From Lachnospiraceae bacterium (GTDB taxonomy: Bacteria > Bacillota > Clostridia > Lachnospirales > Lachnospiraceae), in assembly GCA_021769135.1 (NCBI GenBank), contig JAETTM010000032.1, positions 1 to 45,186 of the forward strand: a DNA stretch of 45,186 nucleotides, read 5' to 3'. Numbering within the stretch: the first letter of the stretch is position 1; the number at the start of each line of letters is the position of its first letter. Under the pieces are notes generated by a model, which saw nothing but the letters and a program-made list of their open reading frames with translations, did no database searches and was not told the origin of the DNA. A program made the translations under genes and the position numbers. Below, piece by piece: positions 8,006-16,677 of the stretch.

Positions 8006-8515
8006 TTAATCTCCCATTGCCATATCCAATGCCTGTTTTTCTTCCTCTCCCAGCAATATATCGCATTGTCCATTTCTTATTTCTTTCGAATAGGAATAAC
8101 ATCCATCTGTACTATGTACAGAGTTGATTATAAATCCGTTGTCATTTTCATCCAAAAGCGCTAAACTAAAACTCAGCTGACCTCCCATCTGCTTGAATGC
8201 ATCATATTTAACAATTCCCATTTTTTGAAAGGAAGATTCCAGTTTTCTATACAGTTCATTGATATCCTTCTTATTTTTTTCTACGGACACTTTAATAAAT
8301 TTATTATCTTCATATAAACCGATTACATCCTGTTCCATACTTTTTGCATCTTTTCCCTGCATAAAAACAGAATATTTCTTTTTTAATTTTGATATTTTCA
8401 TCATTTGGATAACCGTCAATATACAGAAAATCAATATTAAAACTGCCATGCCTATTAAGATATATCCAATATCAATGTTGCCTAATCCAATGTAATTTAA
8501 TATTTGACTATTCAT
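8006..8515 (-). CDS. DUF4446 family membrane protein
   Basis: A 169-residue protein with one transmembrane segment at about residues 15-37 (IDIGYILIGMAVLILIFCILTVI), a short coiled coil, and a conserved C-terminal domain (MGIVKYDAFKQMGGQLSFSLALLDENDNGFIINSVHS ... CYSYSKEI). This is the DUF4446 family, commonly found beside parB in Clostridia. The function is unknown; synteny suggests a link to chromosome segregation or the cell envelope. It follows parB by about 90 bases on the same strand. Confidence 0.85.
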   Translation of the reverse strand: MNSQILNYIGLGNIDIGYILIGMAVLILIFCILTVIQMMKISKLKKKYSVFMQGKDAKSMEQDVIGLYEDNKFIKVSVEKNKKDINELYRKLESSFQKMGIVKYDAFKQMGGQLSFSLALLDENDNGFIINSVHSTDGCYSYSKEIRNGQCDILLGEEEKQALDMAMGD

Positions 8516-8603
8516 CTTTTCATTTTTCTCCCAATGTAAGTTAAATTATATAGTAAAACGTGTAAACGCTTAATAATAAAGTGGTCTCGAGTGAATATCA
8601 TTT

Positions 8604-9494
8604 TTAATTGGTAAGCTTGTCCGCAATTTTTTCCAAATCATCATGGCTATAAAATTCTATTTCAACTTTTCCAGAACCGTTCCCTTTCGATGAAATAACT
8701 ACTTTAGTTCCTAATGATTGCTTTAGTTTTTCTTCTATTTCATCATAAATAACTTCCAGTTTTTCATTCTTTTTAGGTTCTTTAACTTCTTTTACGGGTT
8801 TATTCAGCTCCTTCATTAATTTTTCTACATCTCTGACACTTAGCTTTTCATCAAATATTTTTTGTGCAATCATATATTGCTTTTCCGGGTCTTCGATAGA
8901 TATAAGAGCCCTTGCATGTCCTGTAGTAATCATATCATCTATAATCATCTGCTGAACTTCATCGCAAAGTTTCAGAAGCCGGATTGAATTTGTAACTGCA
9001 GTTCTGCTTTTAGAAACCCTTTCGGCGACTTCATCCTGCTTCAAATTGAATTCGGTTAAAAGCCTTTTGTACGCCATAGCCTCTTCGATTGGATTCAAGT
9101 CTTCCCTTTGGATATTTTCTATTAGGGAAATTTCAACGATTTCCTGTTCCGTTAAATTTCTTATAATCACGGGAACTTCTTTTATGCCTGCCAGCTTTGC
9201 CGCACGCCATCTTCTTTCTCCAGCAATTATTTCATAATATGTTCCTTTATCCTGAACTAAAATAGGCTGGAGAAGGCCAAACTGTTTAATTGATTCCGCT
9301 AGTTCCAACAAAGCATCCTCGTCAAAATTCTTTCTAGGTTGTTCCCTGTTAGGCTCTATCATTGTTATTTTTACCAGCTTATCGCCTTCATTTTTTTCGC
9401 TATTCTTATTATTACCTTTAGATTTTAAATTTGTGTTTTCAATTGTATTCGGTATTAATGCATCAAGTCCTTTTCCCAGTCCTCTGGCTGCCAT
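8604..9494 (-). CDS. parB: Chromosome-partitioning protein ParB (Spo0J)
   Basis: Centromere-binding CTPase of the chromosomal ParABS system; 296 residues. It begins MAARGLGKGLDALIPN, the typical ParB N-terminus that stimulates ParA. The CTP-binding region contains GERRWRAAKLAG (GERRxRA box), followed by IENIQREDLNPIEEA and the HTH that reads parS (QDEVAERVSKSRTAVTNSIRLLKL). The C-terminal 50 residues are the dimerisation domain. parA lies 47 bases upstream and the parS sites lie just beyond parA, so the whole segregation cassette is together about 25 kb left of the origin. Relationship to Noc is possible, but the adjacent parA and parS consensus favour ParB. Confidence 0.96.
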   Translation of the reverse strand: MAARGLGKGLDALIPNTIENTNLKSKGNNKNSEKNEGDKLVKITMIEPNREQPRKNFDEDALLELAESIKQFGLLQPILVQDKGTYYEIIAGERRWRAAKLAGIKEVPVIIRNLTEQEIVEISLIENIQREDLNPIEEAMAYKRLLTEFNLKQDEVAERVSKSRTAVTNSIRLLKLCDEVQQMIIDDMITTGHARALISIEDPEKQYMIAQKIFDEKLSVRDVEKLMKELNKPVKEVKEPKKNEKLEVIYDEIEEKLKQSLGTKVVISSKGNGSGKVEIEFYSHDDLEKIADKLTN

Positions 9495-9541
9495 TTCAAT
9501 ATTATCCTTTCTTTTAATATTTTTTCCTTAATTTGCTTATC

Positions 9542-10300
9542 TTACTTTTCGATAATTTCTTCTGCCAGCGTCATATATGCTTCAGATCCAGCTGATTTTG
9601 GATCATACATATTTATAGGCAACCCATAGCTTGGAGCCTCAGCTAAACGGATATTTCGCGGAATAACTGTTTTATATATTTTTTGGTTCAAATGACTCTT
9701 TACATTTTCTACAACTTGGGCAGATAGGTTTGTTCTGGAATCATACATTGTAAAAACAATTCCTTCCATCTCCAATTCCGGATTTAACCTTTCTTTTACC
9801 AGGTTTACAGTATGTATCAATTGGCTCAATCCCTCCAAGGCATAATATTCGCATTGTATCGGAACCAATACTGAATCAGCAGTTGTCATAGAATTTATTG
9901 TCAACATATTCAAAGATGGAGGACAATCAATAATAATATAATCGTATCGATCCTTAATCCAATCCACTTCATTCCGTAATATAAATTCTTTTTTATCTAC
10001 CCCTATTAATTCAATTTCTGTAGCTGCTAAATTGACATTGGAAGGAATTAATGAAACCCCATTTATTACATTTTTAATGATACATTCTTCTATAGAACAT
10101 TCTCCAAGAAACAATTCATATATTGTATTGTCCAAATTATTTTTGTCCACACCAAACCCACTGGTAGTGTTTCCTTGGGGATCGGTATCAATAACCAGAA
10201 TATTTTTATTTTTAGCGGCTAATGCGGCAGATAAATTGATTGAAGTAGTAGTTTTTCCTACCCCTCCTTTTTGATTTGCTATTGCAATTACTTTTCCCAT
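9542..10300 (-). CDS. parA: Chromosome-partitioning ATPase ParA (Soj)
   Basis: Deviant Walker-type ATPase that works with ParB in origin segregation and, in relatives, modulates DnaA. The protein has 252 residues with the ATG at 10300, chosen because GGAGGG lies seven bases upstream; an earlier ATG at 10312 contains that ribosome binding site. The Walker A motif KGGVGKTTTSINL is near the N-terminus, then IDTDPQGNTTSGFG, and IIDCPPSLNMLT is the Walker B region. IPRNIRLAEAPSYG near the C-terminus is characteristic of chromosomal Soj proteins. It has the short form without an N-terminal regulatory HTH. It forms an operon with parB. Confidence 0.96.
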   Translation of the reverse strand: MGKVIAIANQKGGVGKTTTSINLSAALAAKNKNILVIDTDPQGNTTSGFGVDKNNLDNTIYELFLGECSIEECIIKNVINGVSLIPSNVNLAATEIELIGVDKKEFILRNEVDWIKDRYDYIIIDCPPSLNMLTINSMTTADSVLVPIQCEYYALEGLSQLIHTVNLVKERLNPELEMEGIVFTMYDSRTNLSAQVVENVKSHLNQKIYKTVIPRNIRLAEAPSYGLPINMYDPKSAGSEAYMTLAEEIIEK

Positions 10301-10438
10301 AAATCCCTCCATAAATCAATAATTCAAAAATTCCATTTTTTTGTAAAACTATCGACTTTTTAGTCCATATTTTTTGTATCTATCAAATTATAACATTAAA
10401 TATCTTCATAATCCATTGTGTTTTTAATCAAAATAATA

Positions 10439-10485
10439 TGGTTTCACACTGAAAAATTATACAAAAAAATGTTTCACGCTTTATA
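10439..10485. promoter_or_regulatory. Two degenerate parS-like sites
   Basis: TGGTTTCACACTGAAA at 10439-10454 and TGTTTCACGCTTTATA at 10470-10485 each match only part of the 16-bp parS consensus, mainly the left half TTTCAC. Their placement beside two perfect sites suggests decayed or weak ParB sites. Confidence 0.5.
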
Positions 10486-10506
10486 TTACAATATCTAGGG
10501 TTGCTA

Positions 10507-10522
10507 TGTTTCACGTGAAACA
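10507..10522. promoter_or_regulatory. parS site 1
   Basis: TGTTTCACGTGAAACA, a perfect palindrome matching the known bacterial parS consensus. It lies upstream of parA. Confidence 0.97.
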
Positions 10523-10554
10523 TTATCTAGTATTTTTCATTTTAAAAAATTCCA

Positions 10555-10570
10555 TGTTTCACGTGAAACA
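10555..10570. promoter_or_regulatory. parS site 2, inside a longer palindrome
   Basis: A second perfect TGTTTCACGTGAAACA, centred 48 bp from site 1. The symmetry extends outward to a perfect 28-bp palindrome (10549-10576), which may also act as a transcription terminator for the response-regulator gene ending at 10590. Confidence 0.97.
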
Positions 10571-10589
10571 TGGAATCCATATAAAAAGT

Positions 10590-11234
10590 TCAATATAATT
10601 GTACTAAATTATTCTTAATTGCAAAAATGGCAGCCTGTGTTCTATCATTTACATCTATCTTTTTAAATATATTTGATATATGATTTTTAACAGTCCGTTC
10701 ACTAATACTTAAAGTGTTTGCTATTTCCTTATTATACATTCCATATGCTAGCTGAATCAAAACCTCAAGTTCCCTTTTCGTCAAGGAATCAATTTTTTCC
10801 TTATCCATATTTCTATTCATTAACCTGGAATTTAAAACAGGAATTAAACTAGGTTGAATATAATTCTCACCATTATAAATATAATTGATTGCCTTCTTTA
10901 ATTCTGCAGACTCGCTATCCTTTAAAATATATCCATCAACTCCAATATCTACTGCTTTAATTAAATACTCGATTTCATTATGAACAGTCAAAATCAAAAT
11001 CTTAATGTCTATATCGCTTTTTTTAATTTCCTCCAAAACTTCTATACCATTTTTATTTGGCATATTAATATCCAATAATAAAATATCAGGCTTTAAAGTT
11101 TCCAGATTTTTTAAACATTCTACTCCATCCGCAGCTTCAGAAATAACTTTAATTGTTCCATCATATTCTAAAAGCTGTCTCACCCCTTCTCTCATTAAGA
11201 CATGGTCATCCGCTATCATTACCTTAATACTCAT
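10590..11234 (-). CDS. NarL/DegU-type response regulator
   Basis: A 214-residue two-component response regulator. The receiver domain (1-120) has the acidic pair in MIADDHVLMREGV, the phospho-acceptor Asp in DILLLDINMPNKNG (about residue 55) and the Lys in GYILKDSE. The C-terminal LuxR-type HTH reads LTKRELEVLIQLAYGMYNKEIANTLSISERTVKNHISNIFKKI. It lies 13 bases after the cognate histidine kinase, with a clear GGGAG ribosome binding site, so the two are translated from one message. DegU is the closest familiar relative by layout, but target genes cannot be read from the sequence. The gene ends only about 20 bases from parS site 2. Confidence 0.93.
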   Translation of the reverse strand: MSIKVMIADDHVLMREGVRQLLEYDGTIKVISEAADGVECLKNLETLKPDILLLDINMPNKNGIEVLEEIKKSDIDIKILILTVHNEIEYLIKAVDIGVDGYILKDSESAELKKAINYIYNGENYIQPSLIPVLNSRLMNRNMDKEKIDSLTKRELEVLIQLAYGMYNKEIANTLSISERTVKNHISNIFKKIDVNDRTQAAIFAIKNNLVQLY

Positions 11235-11247
11235 GTTAATTTCTCCC

Positions 11248-12156
11248 TTATTCTAGTAAAGGAACTATAATCTTAATAATAGTTCCGTGCTCAGGCTTAG
11301 AATTGATTTCCATGGTACCCGATAAAAGTTCAACCCGTTCTTTTAATATGCATAACCCAAAATGTCTGTCCTCAGAAAATAAAACATCGTCGCAATTAAA
11401 ACTAATTCCATTATCCGAGACTACAATTAAACAATCTTTATCAGTATTTTTTTTCAGTTCAAAATATATATGGGTTCCCTTCGAATGCTTAACAGCATTA
11501 TCTAAACACTCCTCTATAATCCTAAATATAGTCATTAAAATTAAGGAATTACTGCAATTGATATCTTCAACATAATACGAAATATTCAACTTAGAAGATT
11601 CCCTTAATTTATATACCAACCTTTCAAAAGCTTCCTTTAAACCTAAATCGTCGAAAGTCATAGGACGCAAATCGAAAATGGTATCCCTTATTTCCTGAAT
11701 AATAGTTTTTAACCTGTTATTTACCACTGCTAATTCAAGTTTCGCCTTAATTGGATCTTCATCCACATACATAGAACTTAATTCCACATTATGAACCAAA
11801 TGTGATAAATTCTGTAAAGAAGAATCATGAAGATTCCTGGCTATACGCTGACGTTCTTTCTCCTGAATATCCAAAATCTGCAGCCTTTGATCTATCACCT
11901 TCTTTTTGTTTATTCTTTCTAAACTGTCCATTTTGCCATAAGAATCCGTTTTATCCTCAGATAAAAAACAATTCTCTAACACTTTTAAGACGCCGCTTAA
12001 AGTATATATTCTCAAATCAAGAAGGCCAATATAATCAATATAAAATTGATAATCATATTGGCTATTTCTTCTTTCTAATTTTTCCCTTATATTTTCCTTC
12101 TCAGCAAAATAACTCTTATATATTTCCCTTAAACTCTCATATAGTACATTTAACAT
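11248..12156 (-). CDS. DegS-like cytosolic sensor histidine kinase
   Basis: A 302-residue kinase with no transmembrane segment. The N-terminal 110 residues are helical and charged. Then comes a HisKA_3 dimerisation and phosphotransfer domain (EKERQRIARNLHDSSLQNLSHLVH; the His in NLHD is phosphorylated), and a HATPase_c domain with the N box RIIEECLDNAVKHSKG and the G boxes VSDNGISF and FGLCILKERVELLSG. This is the DegS layout. I start at the ATG at 12156, seven bases after GGGG; the frame also opens at a TTG at 12177. It forms an operon with the downstream response regulator. The signal is unknown. Confidence 0.9.
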   Translation of the reverse strand: MLNVLYESLREIYKSYFAEKENIREKLERRNSQYDYQFYIDYIGLLDLRIYTLSGVLKVLENCFLSEDKTDSYGKMDSLERINKKKVIDQRLQILDIQEKERQRIARNLHDSSLQNLSHLVHNVELSSMYVDEDPIKAKLELAVVNNRLKTIIQEIRDTIFDLRPMTFDDLGLKEAFERLVYKLRESSKLNISYYVEDINCSNSLILMTIFRIIEECLDNAVKHSKGTHIYFELKKNTDKDCLIVVSDNGISFNCDDVLFSEDRHFGLCILKERVELLSGTMEINSKPEHGTIIKIIVPLLE

Positions 12157-12311
12157 GAAATAACCCCATAAATACAAAAAGACCCTTAATACATCCTTAA
12201 CACCCCTATTTAGCAGATTAAAAAAATTTATAGATAATTACATTATAACATATTCTAAAAAAAACATCAAAAAAATTTTTATAATAAGTTAACACTATCC
12301 TATAAATAATA

Positions 12312-12320
12312 TGATATAAT
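12312..12320 (+). promoter_or_regulatory. Extended -10 promoter element
   Basis: TGATATAAT fits the extended -10 consensus TGnTATAAT. A TTAACA at 12289 is 20 bp upstream, too far for a good -35. It would drive the alpha/beta hydrolase gene, which starts at 12366 after a GGAG ribosome binding site. Confidence 0.5.
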
Positions 12321-12365
12321 AGTAAAAGCATCTAAGCATAAATTAAAATGAAAATGGAGTAAAAA

Positions 12366-13313
12366 ATGAAACGAAAACTACAAACATTAGTTATATTTTC
12401 AGGATTCACCGCTGGAATTATCCATATTATTAATAGAATCGAAAATTCACTATACACTTCAAATAAATATTTAATATATTCTGAAAATAATTATTATGAA
12501 TGGCGTTTTGGAAAAATAAGATATATAAAGAAAGGAACTGGCTCACCAGTTCTTCTTATTCATGATTTATCATTGGGAAGTTCAGTTTATGAATTTAACC
12601 GTATCATTGACAAACTGTCCGAAAACCATGAAGTATATGCCATTGATTTATTAGGTTATGGCCTGTCGGATAAACCTAATATTACTTATACTAATTTTCT
12701 TTATGTACAGCTTGTCATTGATTTTATTAAAAATGTTATCGGGAAAAAAGCAGATATTATTGTCACGGGCGATTCCGTCCAGATAGCAATTATGGCCTGC
12801 CATAATGACCCCGAGGTCATCAGGCATATGGTTTTTATTAACCCTCAAAATATATATGAATCAAATAAGATTCCATCTAAGCAGACCAAACTATTTAAAC
12901 TCTTACTGGATACACCCATATTAGGAACTTTTATCTACAATTTATTTAGCAAAAAAGAATTAATAGAAAAGAAATTTAAAAATAAATATTTCTGCGATTC
13001 CAGCAAAATAGAGGAAAAAGATATTTTATCTTATATGAAAGCCGCCCATTTTCCTGACTATAGTTCAAAATACGCATTTTCAAGCTATATAGGGAAATAC
13101 ATGAACGCAAATATTGTTCATGCACTAAAGGAAATCAACCACAGCATCTCTATCATTGCAGGGGAAGAGGAAAAAAATATCCACAATACCATTGACAATT
13201 ATATTTATTATAACAGTTCTATCGAAACTATATTTATAAAAAATTCAAAACATTTGCCTCATATGGAAATGGGGGATAAGACAATTGAATATATAAAAAT
13301 ATTTATTGATTAA
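12366..13313 (+). CDS. Alpha/beta-hydrolase fold protein
   Basis: A 315-residue alpha/beta hydrolase, probably membrane-tethered by its hydrophobic N-terminus (LVIFSGFTAGIIHII). The core shows GSPVLLIHDLSLGSSVYEF (oxyanion region), YAIDLLGYGLSDKP, the nucleophile elbow VTGDSVQIAI, and a C-terminal His in NSKHLPHMEMG. The elbow has Gln where the usual GxSxG ends in Gly, so activity is plausible but not certain. The substrate is unknown; lipid or ester hydrolysis is typical of the fold. It is transcribed divergently from the DegS-like kinase and convergently with the GLUG/LysM gene, alone on the plus strand. It is very AT-rich. Confidence 0.85.
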   Translation: MKRKLQTLVIFSGFTAGIIHIINRIENSLYTSNKYLIYSENNYYEWRFGKIRYIKKGTGSPVLLIHDLSLGSSVYEFNRIIDKLSENHEVYAIDLLGYGLSDKPNITYTNFLYVQLVIDFIKNVIGKKADIIVTGDSVQIAIMACHNDPEVIRHMVFINPQNIYESNKIPSKQTKLFKLLLDTPILGTFIYNLFSKKELIEKKFKNKYFCDSSKIEEKDILSYMKAAHFPDYSSKYAFSSYIGKYMNANIVHALKEINHSISIIAGEEEKNIHNTIDNYIYYNSSIETIFIKNSKHLPHMEMGDKTIEYIKIFID

Positions 13314-13332
13314 TTCTAATCTTATAGTAACA

Positions 13333-13543
13333 GTTCAGCACAAATGTCATTGGGTTAATGGCGGCGGACACCGCGAGAATAATAAAATCCTCCGTCACCA
13401 CGCTCTCGCTCTGGGAAAAACGCAGCGGACACATAAGGCGCTAAAACACAGCGCCTAAGTGCCGGCGTTTTTCAAAGGGTTCCTTGAGGATTTTATCATT
13501 CTCGCGGCTGGCTATGGTATTAACTAAATGACATTGGTTCAGC
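13333..13543. repeat. Long imperfect palindromic repeat element, MITE-like
   Basis: About 195 bp of nested inverted repeat in the gap between two convergent genes. Matching arms from outside in: AATGTCATT 13343-13351 with 13527-13535; a 22-bp arm 13371-13392 with 13486-13507, one mismatch; GAAAAACGC 13415-13423 with 13465-13473; AGGCGC 13436-13441 with 13451-13456 around a 9-base loop. GTTCAGC occurs directly outside both ends (13333-13339 and 13537-13543), a possible 7-bp target duplication. It is more G+C-rich than the flanks and has no open frame. I infer a non-autonomous mobile element or a structured intergenic RNA. Confidence 0.75.
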
Positions 13544-13576
13544 CCACAACCATTAGCAAACCGCACAAGAAATTAT

Positions 13577-15793
13577 TTACTGGGCTCCTGTAAAGAGCAT
13601 GTAAGAACTGCAATCCGCTTTCCTGTCATATGCCAATGCGATGGCAAATGGATTATGCAGAAGAGGAAAATCCCACCCTTCCTTACCGTAAAATTCATCG
13701 CATTCACTCTCTACTTCCAAAGAAGACACTTCATTATCAATCGCAGCGGCGAAATAACGCACCCGCTCCAAAACATTTTCATTTTCCGTAGTCGGCGCAA
13801 CTCCGATATATTCCGCCAAAAAGCCATCTTTCACACGATAAAAGGCCGCGCATTCCAAAGAATCTGTCCGACGGTGTATCCGAAAGGAAAATCCGTAAAG
13901 ATTATCGCCGCTATCCAATGCATAGCGATAAAAATGAAAATTATCCAGAGCATCGACACAATATATATCAGCGGTTCGCCTGATGCGGCCCATGGCATCG
14001 TTCCAATCGGAAAAAAAATCTCCTTCAGGATTGCCGTCAAAGCGATATAAAATACGAATATCCGAAGCAGCCGCATCGTGGCCTTTTTCTCTATCCTTTG
14101 GCCACATGGCATCCAATTCCCCGCCTGCTTCAAAATCCATATAACCGTAATACCAGTTAACAGGCTTGACAGCAATGAAATGTGTAGGACAAGTTTCCCC
14201 CGATGGAAGTATACAATAAGACCAACCCAGTCCTTCCAGATCATTGGCACATAATAAATAATAATCTTTATGGGGAACTCTAACCTGTTCTCCAGGAATA
14301 AGCGGCTGATAAGAATCCATTTGCCCTTCCCCTTCCAAAAGGCTATACAGGCAACCCTCTCCATAAAATTTTTCCGCAATATTCCAAAGGCTGTCTCCAG
14401 GCTCCACTACATAATTCATATCAAAAGCAGGACCCAATCCCAAATGAATATAATCGTCAACATCCGTTCCAGAATAATCAGGCAAAGAAGTTAAAAGACT
14501 CCATGTATCTGTATCCGAAATTTTTCTATATCCCGAAAAATAAGCAAACAAATCCAGTCCAGTATAATCGGGCAATTTATATACACCCGACTGCCTGTAA
14601 TCCTGCACTGTCCTTTCAGGCAAATAATAGCAGTTCGAAATCGTGCCTTTCGAAGGATTCACAGTATTACATGCAATTCCATAAACAGGGGCATAAAAAC
14701 TTACGGAATGCTGATTAATAGAAGCAGAACCCAAATTCAGACAAGTATCTACCGTACCCCCATTGGAGGCACAAATACCGGCGGAAATCAAAGAAGATGT
14801 ATATTCCCAATCCGCCTGCTCCACATGAACAGGTCCGCCGTTAATACATTGCCTGATAATACCCCAATTTGCACCTGCAATACCGCCCGATAACTGGACG
14901 CATTCCACTCTTCCAATATTCCCGCAATTCTCAATAATCCCATCATCCGAAATCCGTCCGGCAATTCCTCCCGCAGCATAATCCATATAAAAAGGCTCAG
15001 GCAAAGAGGAAAGGGTTACACTCCCCTCATTCATACAGCCGCTGACAACACCGTAGTTAGAACGGCAAATTCCTCCAACATATAACGCATCAACACCTAA
15101 CCTATTCTCCGGCTTCTCGGCATCTTCCTCCATTCCCCCTTCCACACTTCCTCTAAAATGACAATCCTTTATCTGACCATAATTTACCCCCACAATACCG
15201 CCGGCACTCCATGCCCCTATAACCTTTACATCGATATCGCAGCCTTCAATAATACCATCATTGGAAAAGCAAAGAGGGGCAGCGGTAACAACATCTATCG
15301 ATTCATCATCATCTTCATACCATGCATCCTCAAAAGTGGTACGAAAAAAAGAATTACGAATCTTAAGATTTGTAATCTTCGCATTCTCCTCTAACACCGT
15401 AAATATAGAAGCTTGCCATGTACTTGAAGTATCGGCATAATATCCCTCCAATGCATATCCTTGCCCGTCGAAGTGGCCATTATAATATACAATAGGATAA
15501 TATCCATTTTCAGGAGCCTCATTTTCCCAATTTTCCCAGTCAGAAGTATCATTTAAAATCAAATCATTCATCAAACGGACATTTAGTTCCATATTTCCTT
15601 TTCTGACTGTAGAAATAAACCACCTGAAATCTTCTTTGGTGGACAACAAATAATAGCCCTCATTATCCTGTTTCGGCCCCTTATCATCCCGAGTCTGATA
15701 TTGATATACAAAAAATACTGCTATACATATCGCGCCAGCACAAAGGCCAATGAAAAAAAGGATACGCTTTCGGTGCTTATTTTTGATGTCCAA
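13577..15793 (-). CDS. Membrane-anchored GLUG-repeat and LysM surface protein
   Basis: A 738-residue protein anchored by one N-terminal hydrophobic segment (ILFFIGLCAGAICIAVFFVY, about residues 10-30), the rest predicted outside the cell. Residues about 180-390 hold roughly six GLUG-type beta-helix repeats with the pattern GGI-G-N-G-I--C-N-G-V, for example GGIAGANWGIIRQCINGGPV. A LysM domain follows at about 460-507 (NYVVEPGDSLWNIAEKFYGEG ... LIPGEQVRVP), expected to bind peptidoglycan. The last 220 residues match no family I recognise. I start at the TTG at 15793, nine bases after GGAGG; an earlier TTG at 15826 overlaps rsmG but has no ribosome binding site. It follows rsmG on the same strand. 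A cell-wall or surface-binding role is inferred. Confidence 0.8.
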   Translation of the reverse strand: MDIKNKHRKRILFFIGLCAGAICIAVFFVYQYQTRDDKGPKQDNEGYYLLSTKEDFRWFISTVRKGNMELNVRLMNDLILNDTSDWENWENEAPENGYYPIVYYNGHFDGQGYALEGYYADTSSTWQASIFTVLEENAKITNLKIRNSFFRTTFEDAWYEDDDESIDVVTAAPLCFSNDGIIEGCDIDVKVIGAWSAGGIVGVNYGQIKDCHFRGSVEGGMEEDAEKPENRLGVDALYVGGICRSNYGVVSGCMNEGSVTLSSLPEPFYMDYAAGGIAGRISDDGIIENCGNIGRVECVQLSGGIAGANWGIIRQCINGGPVHVEQADWEYTSSLISAGICASNGGTVDTCLNLGSASINQHSVSFYAPVYGIACNTVNPSKGTISNCYYLPERTVQDYRQSGVYKLPDYTGLDLFAYFSGYRKISDTDTWSLLTSLPDYSGTDVDDYIHLGLGPAFDMNYVVEPGDSLWNIAEKFYGEGCLYSLLEGEGQMDSYQPLIPGEQVRVPHKDYYLLCANDLEGLGWSYCILPSGETCPTHFIAVKPVNWYYGYMDFEAGGELDAMWPKDREKGHDAAASDIRILYRFDGNPEGDFFSDWNDAMGRIRRTADIYCVDALDNFHFYRYALDSGDNLYGFSFRIHRRTDSLECAAFYRVKDGFLAEYIGVAPTTENENVLERVRYFAAAIDNEVSSLEVESECDEFYGKEGWDFPLLHNPFAIALAYDRKADCSSYMLFTGAQ

Positions 15794-15822
15794 TATATGC
15801 TCCCTCCCCAAAAACAAAAGAT

Positions 15823-16569
15823 TCAATATATAGGCTCTTTAGAAGGAATCCCGGCCTTCCTTGGAAAACCCGTAGGGGTGTTCTTTACTTTACGGATTAC
15901 AATTAAATTCCTATAAATATCCGAAAAAGGCAAAGTATAGTCAACTTTTCCCTCTATTTTTCCACCTAAAACAGCGATTGCATTTTCAGCTTTCACCAAT
16001 TCATCCGAAACCTTTTCCGATTTATAACAAATAAACTTGCCTCCTTTTTTTACAAAAGGAATACAATATTCAGAAAGCGTAGCCAGATTAGCTACTGCTC
16101 TGGAAACTGCCAAATCATATTTTTCCCTTAATTTATCCGGCTTTGCGTAATCTTCCGCCCTTCCATGAACCGTTTCTATTCCGTTAAGCCCAAATTTCTC
16201 TATTACCTCATCCAAAAATTTCACTCTTTTCTGCAAAGAATCCAATAAAGTAACTTTTAAATGGGGAAATGCAATTTTCAAAGGAATACCCGGAAATCCT
16301 GCGCCCGTTCCTATATCTATGAGCTTAATTTCCCCATCCTGATATTTTCTTTCATCTGAAAAGTTATAAGCTTTCACAAGGGATAAACTATCTATGAAAT
16401 GTTTTTTTAAAACCCCGTCCAAATCAGTTATAGCTGTGAGATTCATAAACGAATTCCATTCAATGAGCAATTCATAATATTTTATAAACAATGATATTTG
16501 GTTCTCATCCAATATCACGCCCAATTCATGCAAATCATTATTAAATTGACGCAAATCATAATCTTTCAT
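15823..16569 (-). CDS. rsmG: 16S rRNA (guanine-527-N7)-methyltransferase RsmG
   Basis: SAM-dependent methyltransferase (GidB) that makes m7G527 in 16S rRNA; 248 residues. The SAM-binding motif is LIDIGTGAGFPGIPLKIAFP, followed by VTLLDSLQKRVKFLDEV, and FMNLTAITDLDGVLKKHFIDSL is the typical N-terminal region. YDLAVSRAVANL and GGKFICYKS complete the family pattern. It normally sits right after mnmG in this operon; here an 11.7-kb opposite-strand locus lies between them. Confidence 0.96.
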   Translation of the reverse strand: MKDYDLRQFNNDLHELGVILDENQISLFIKYYELLIEWNSFMNLTAITDLDGVLKKHFIDSLSLVKAYNFSDERKYQDGEIKLIDIGTGAGFPGIPLKIAFPHLKVTLLDSLQKRVKFLDEVIEKFGLNGIETVHGRAEDYAKPDKLREKYDLAVSRAVANLATLSEYCIPFVKKGGKFICYKSEKVSDELVKAENAIAVLGGKIEGKVDYTLPFSDIYRNLIVIRKVKNTPTGFPRKAGIPSKEPIY

Positions 16570-16677
16570 ACCATTTAACCCTAACCCCTGTTTTTGATAA
16601 AAATATTATACTCCTGTCTTCTGGAATCAACAAGAGAAACCGCAAAAAAGCTTGACTGGCTTAGTCCGGATAAAATA

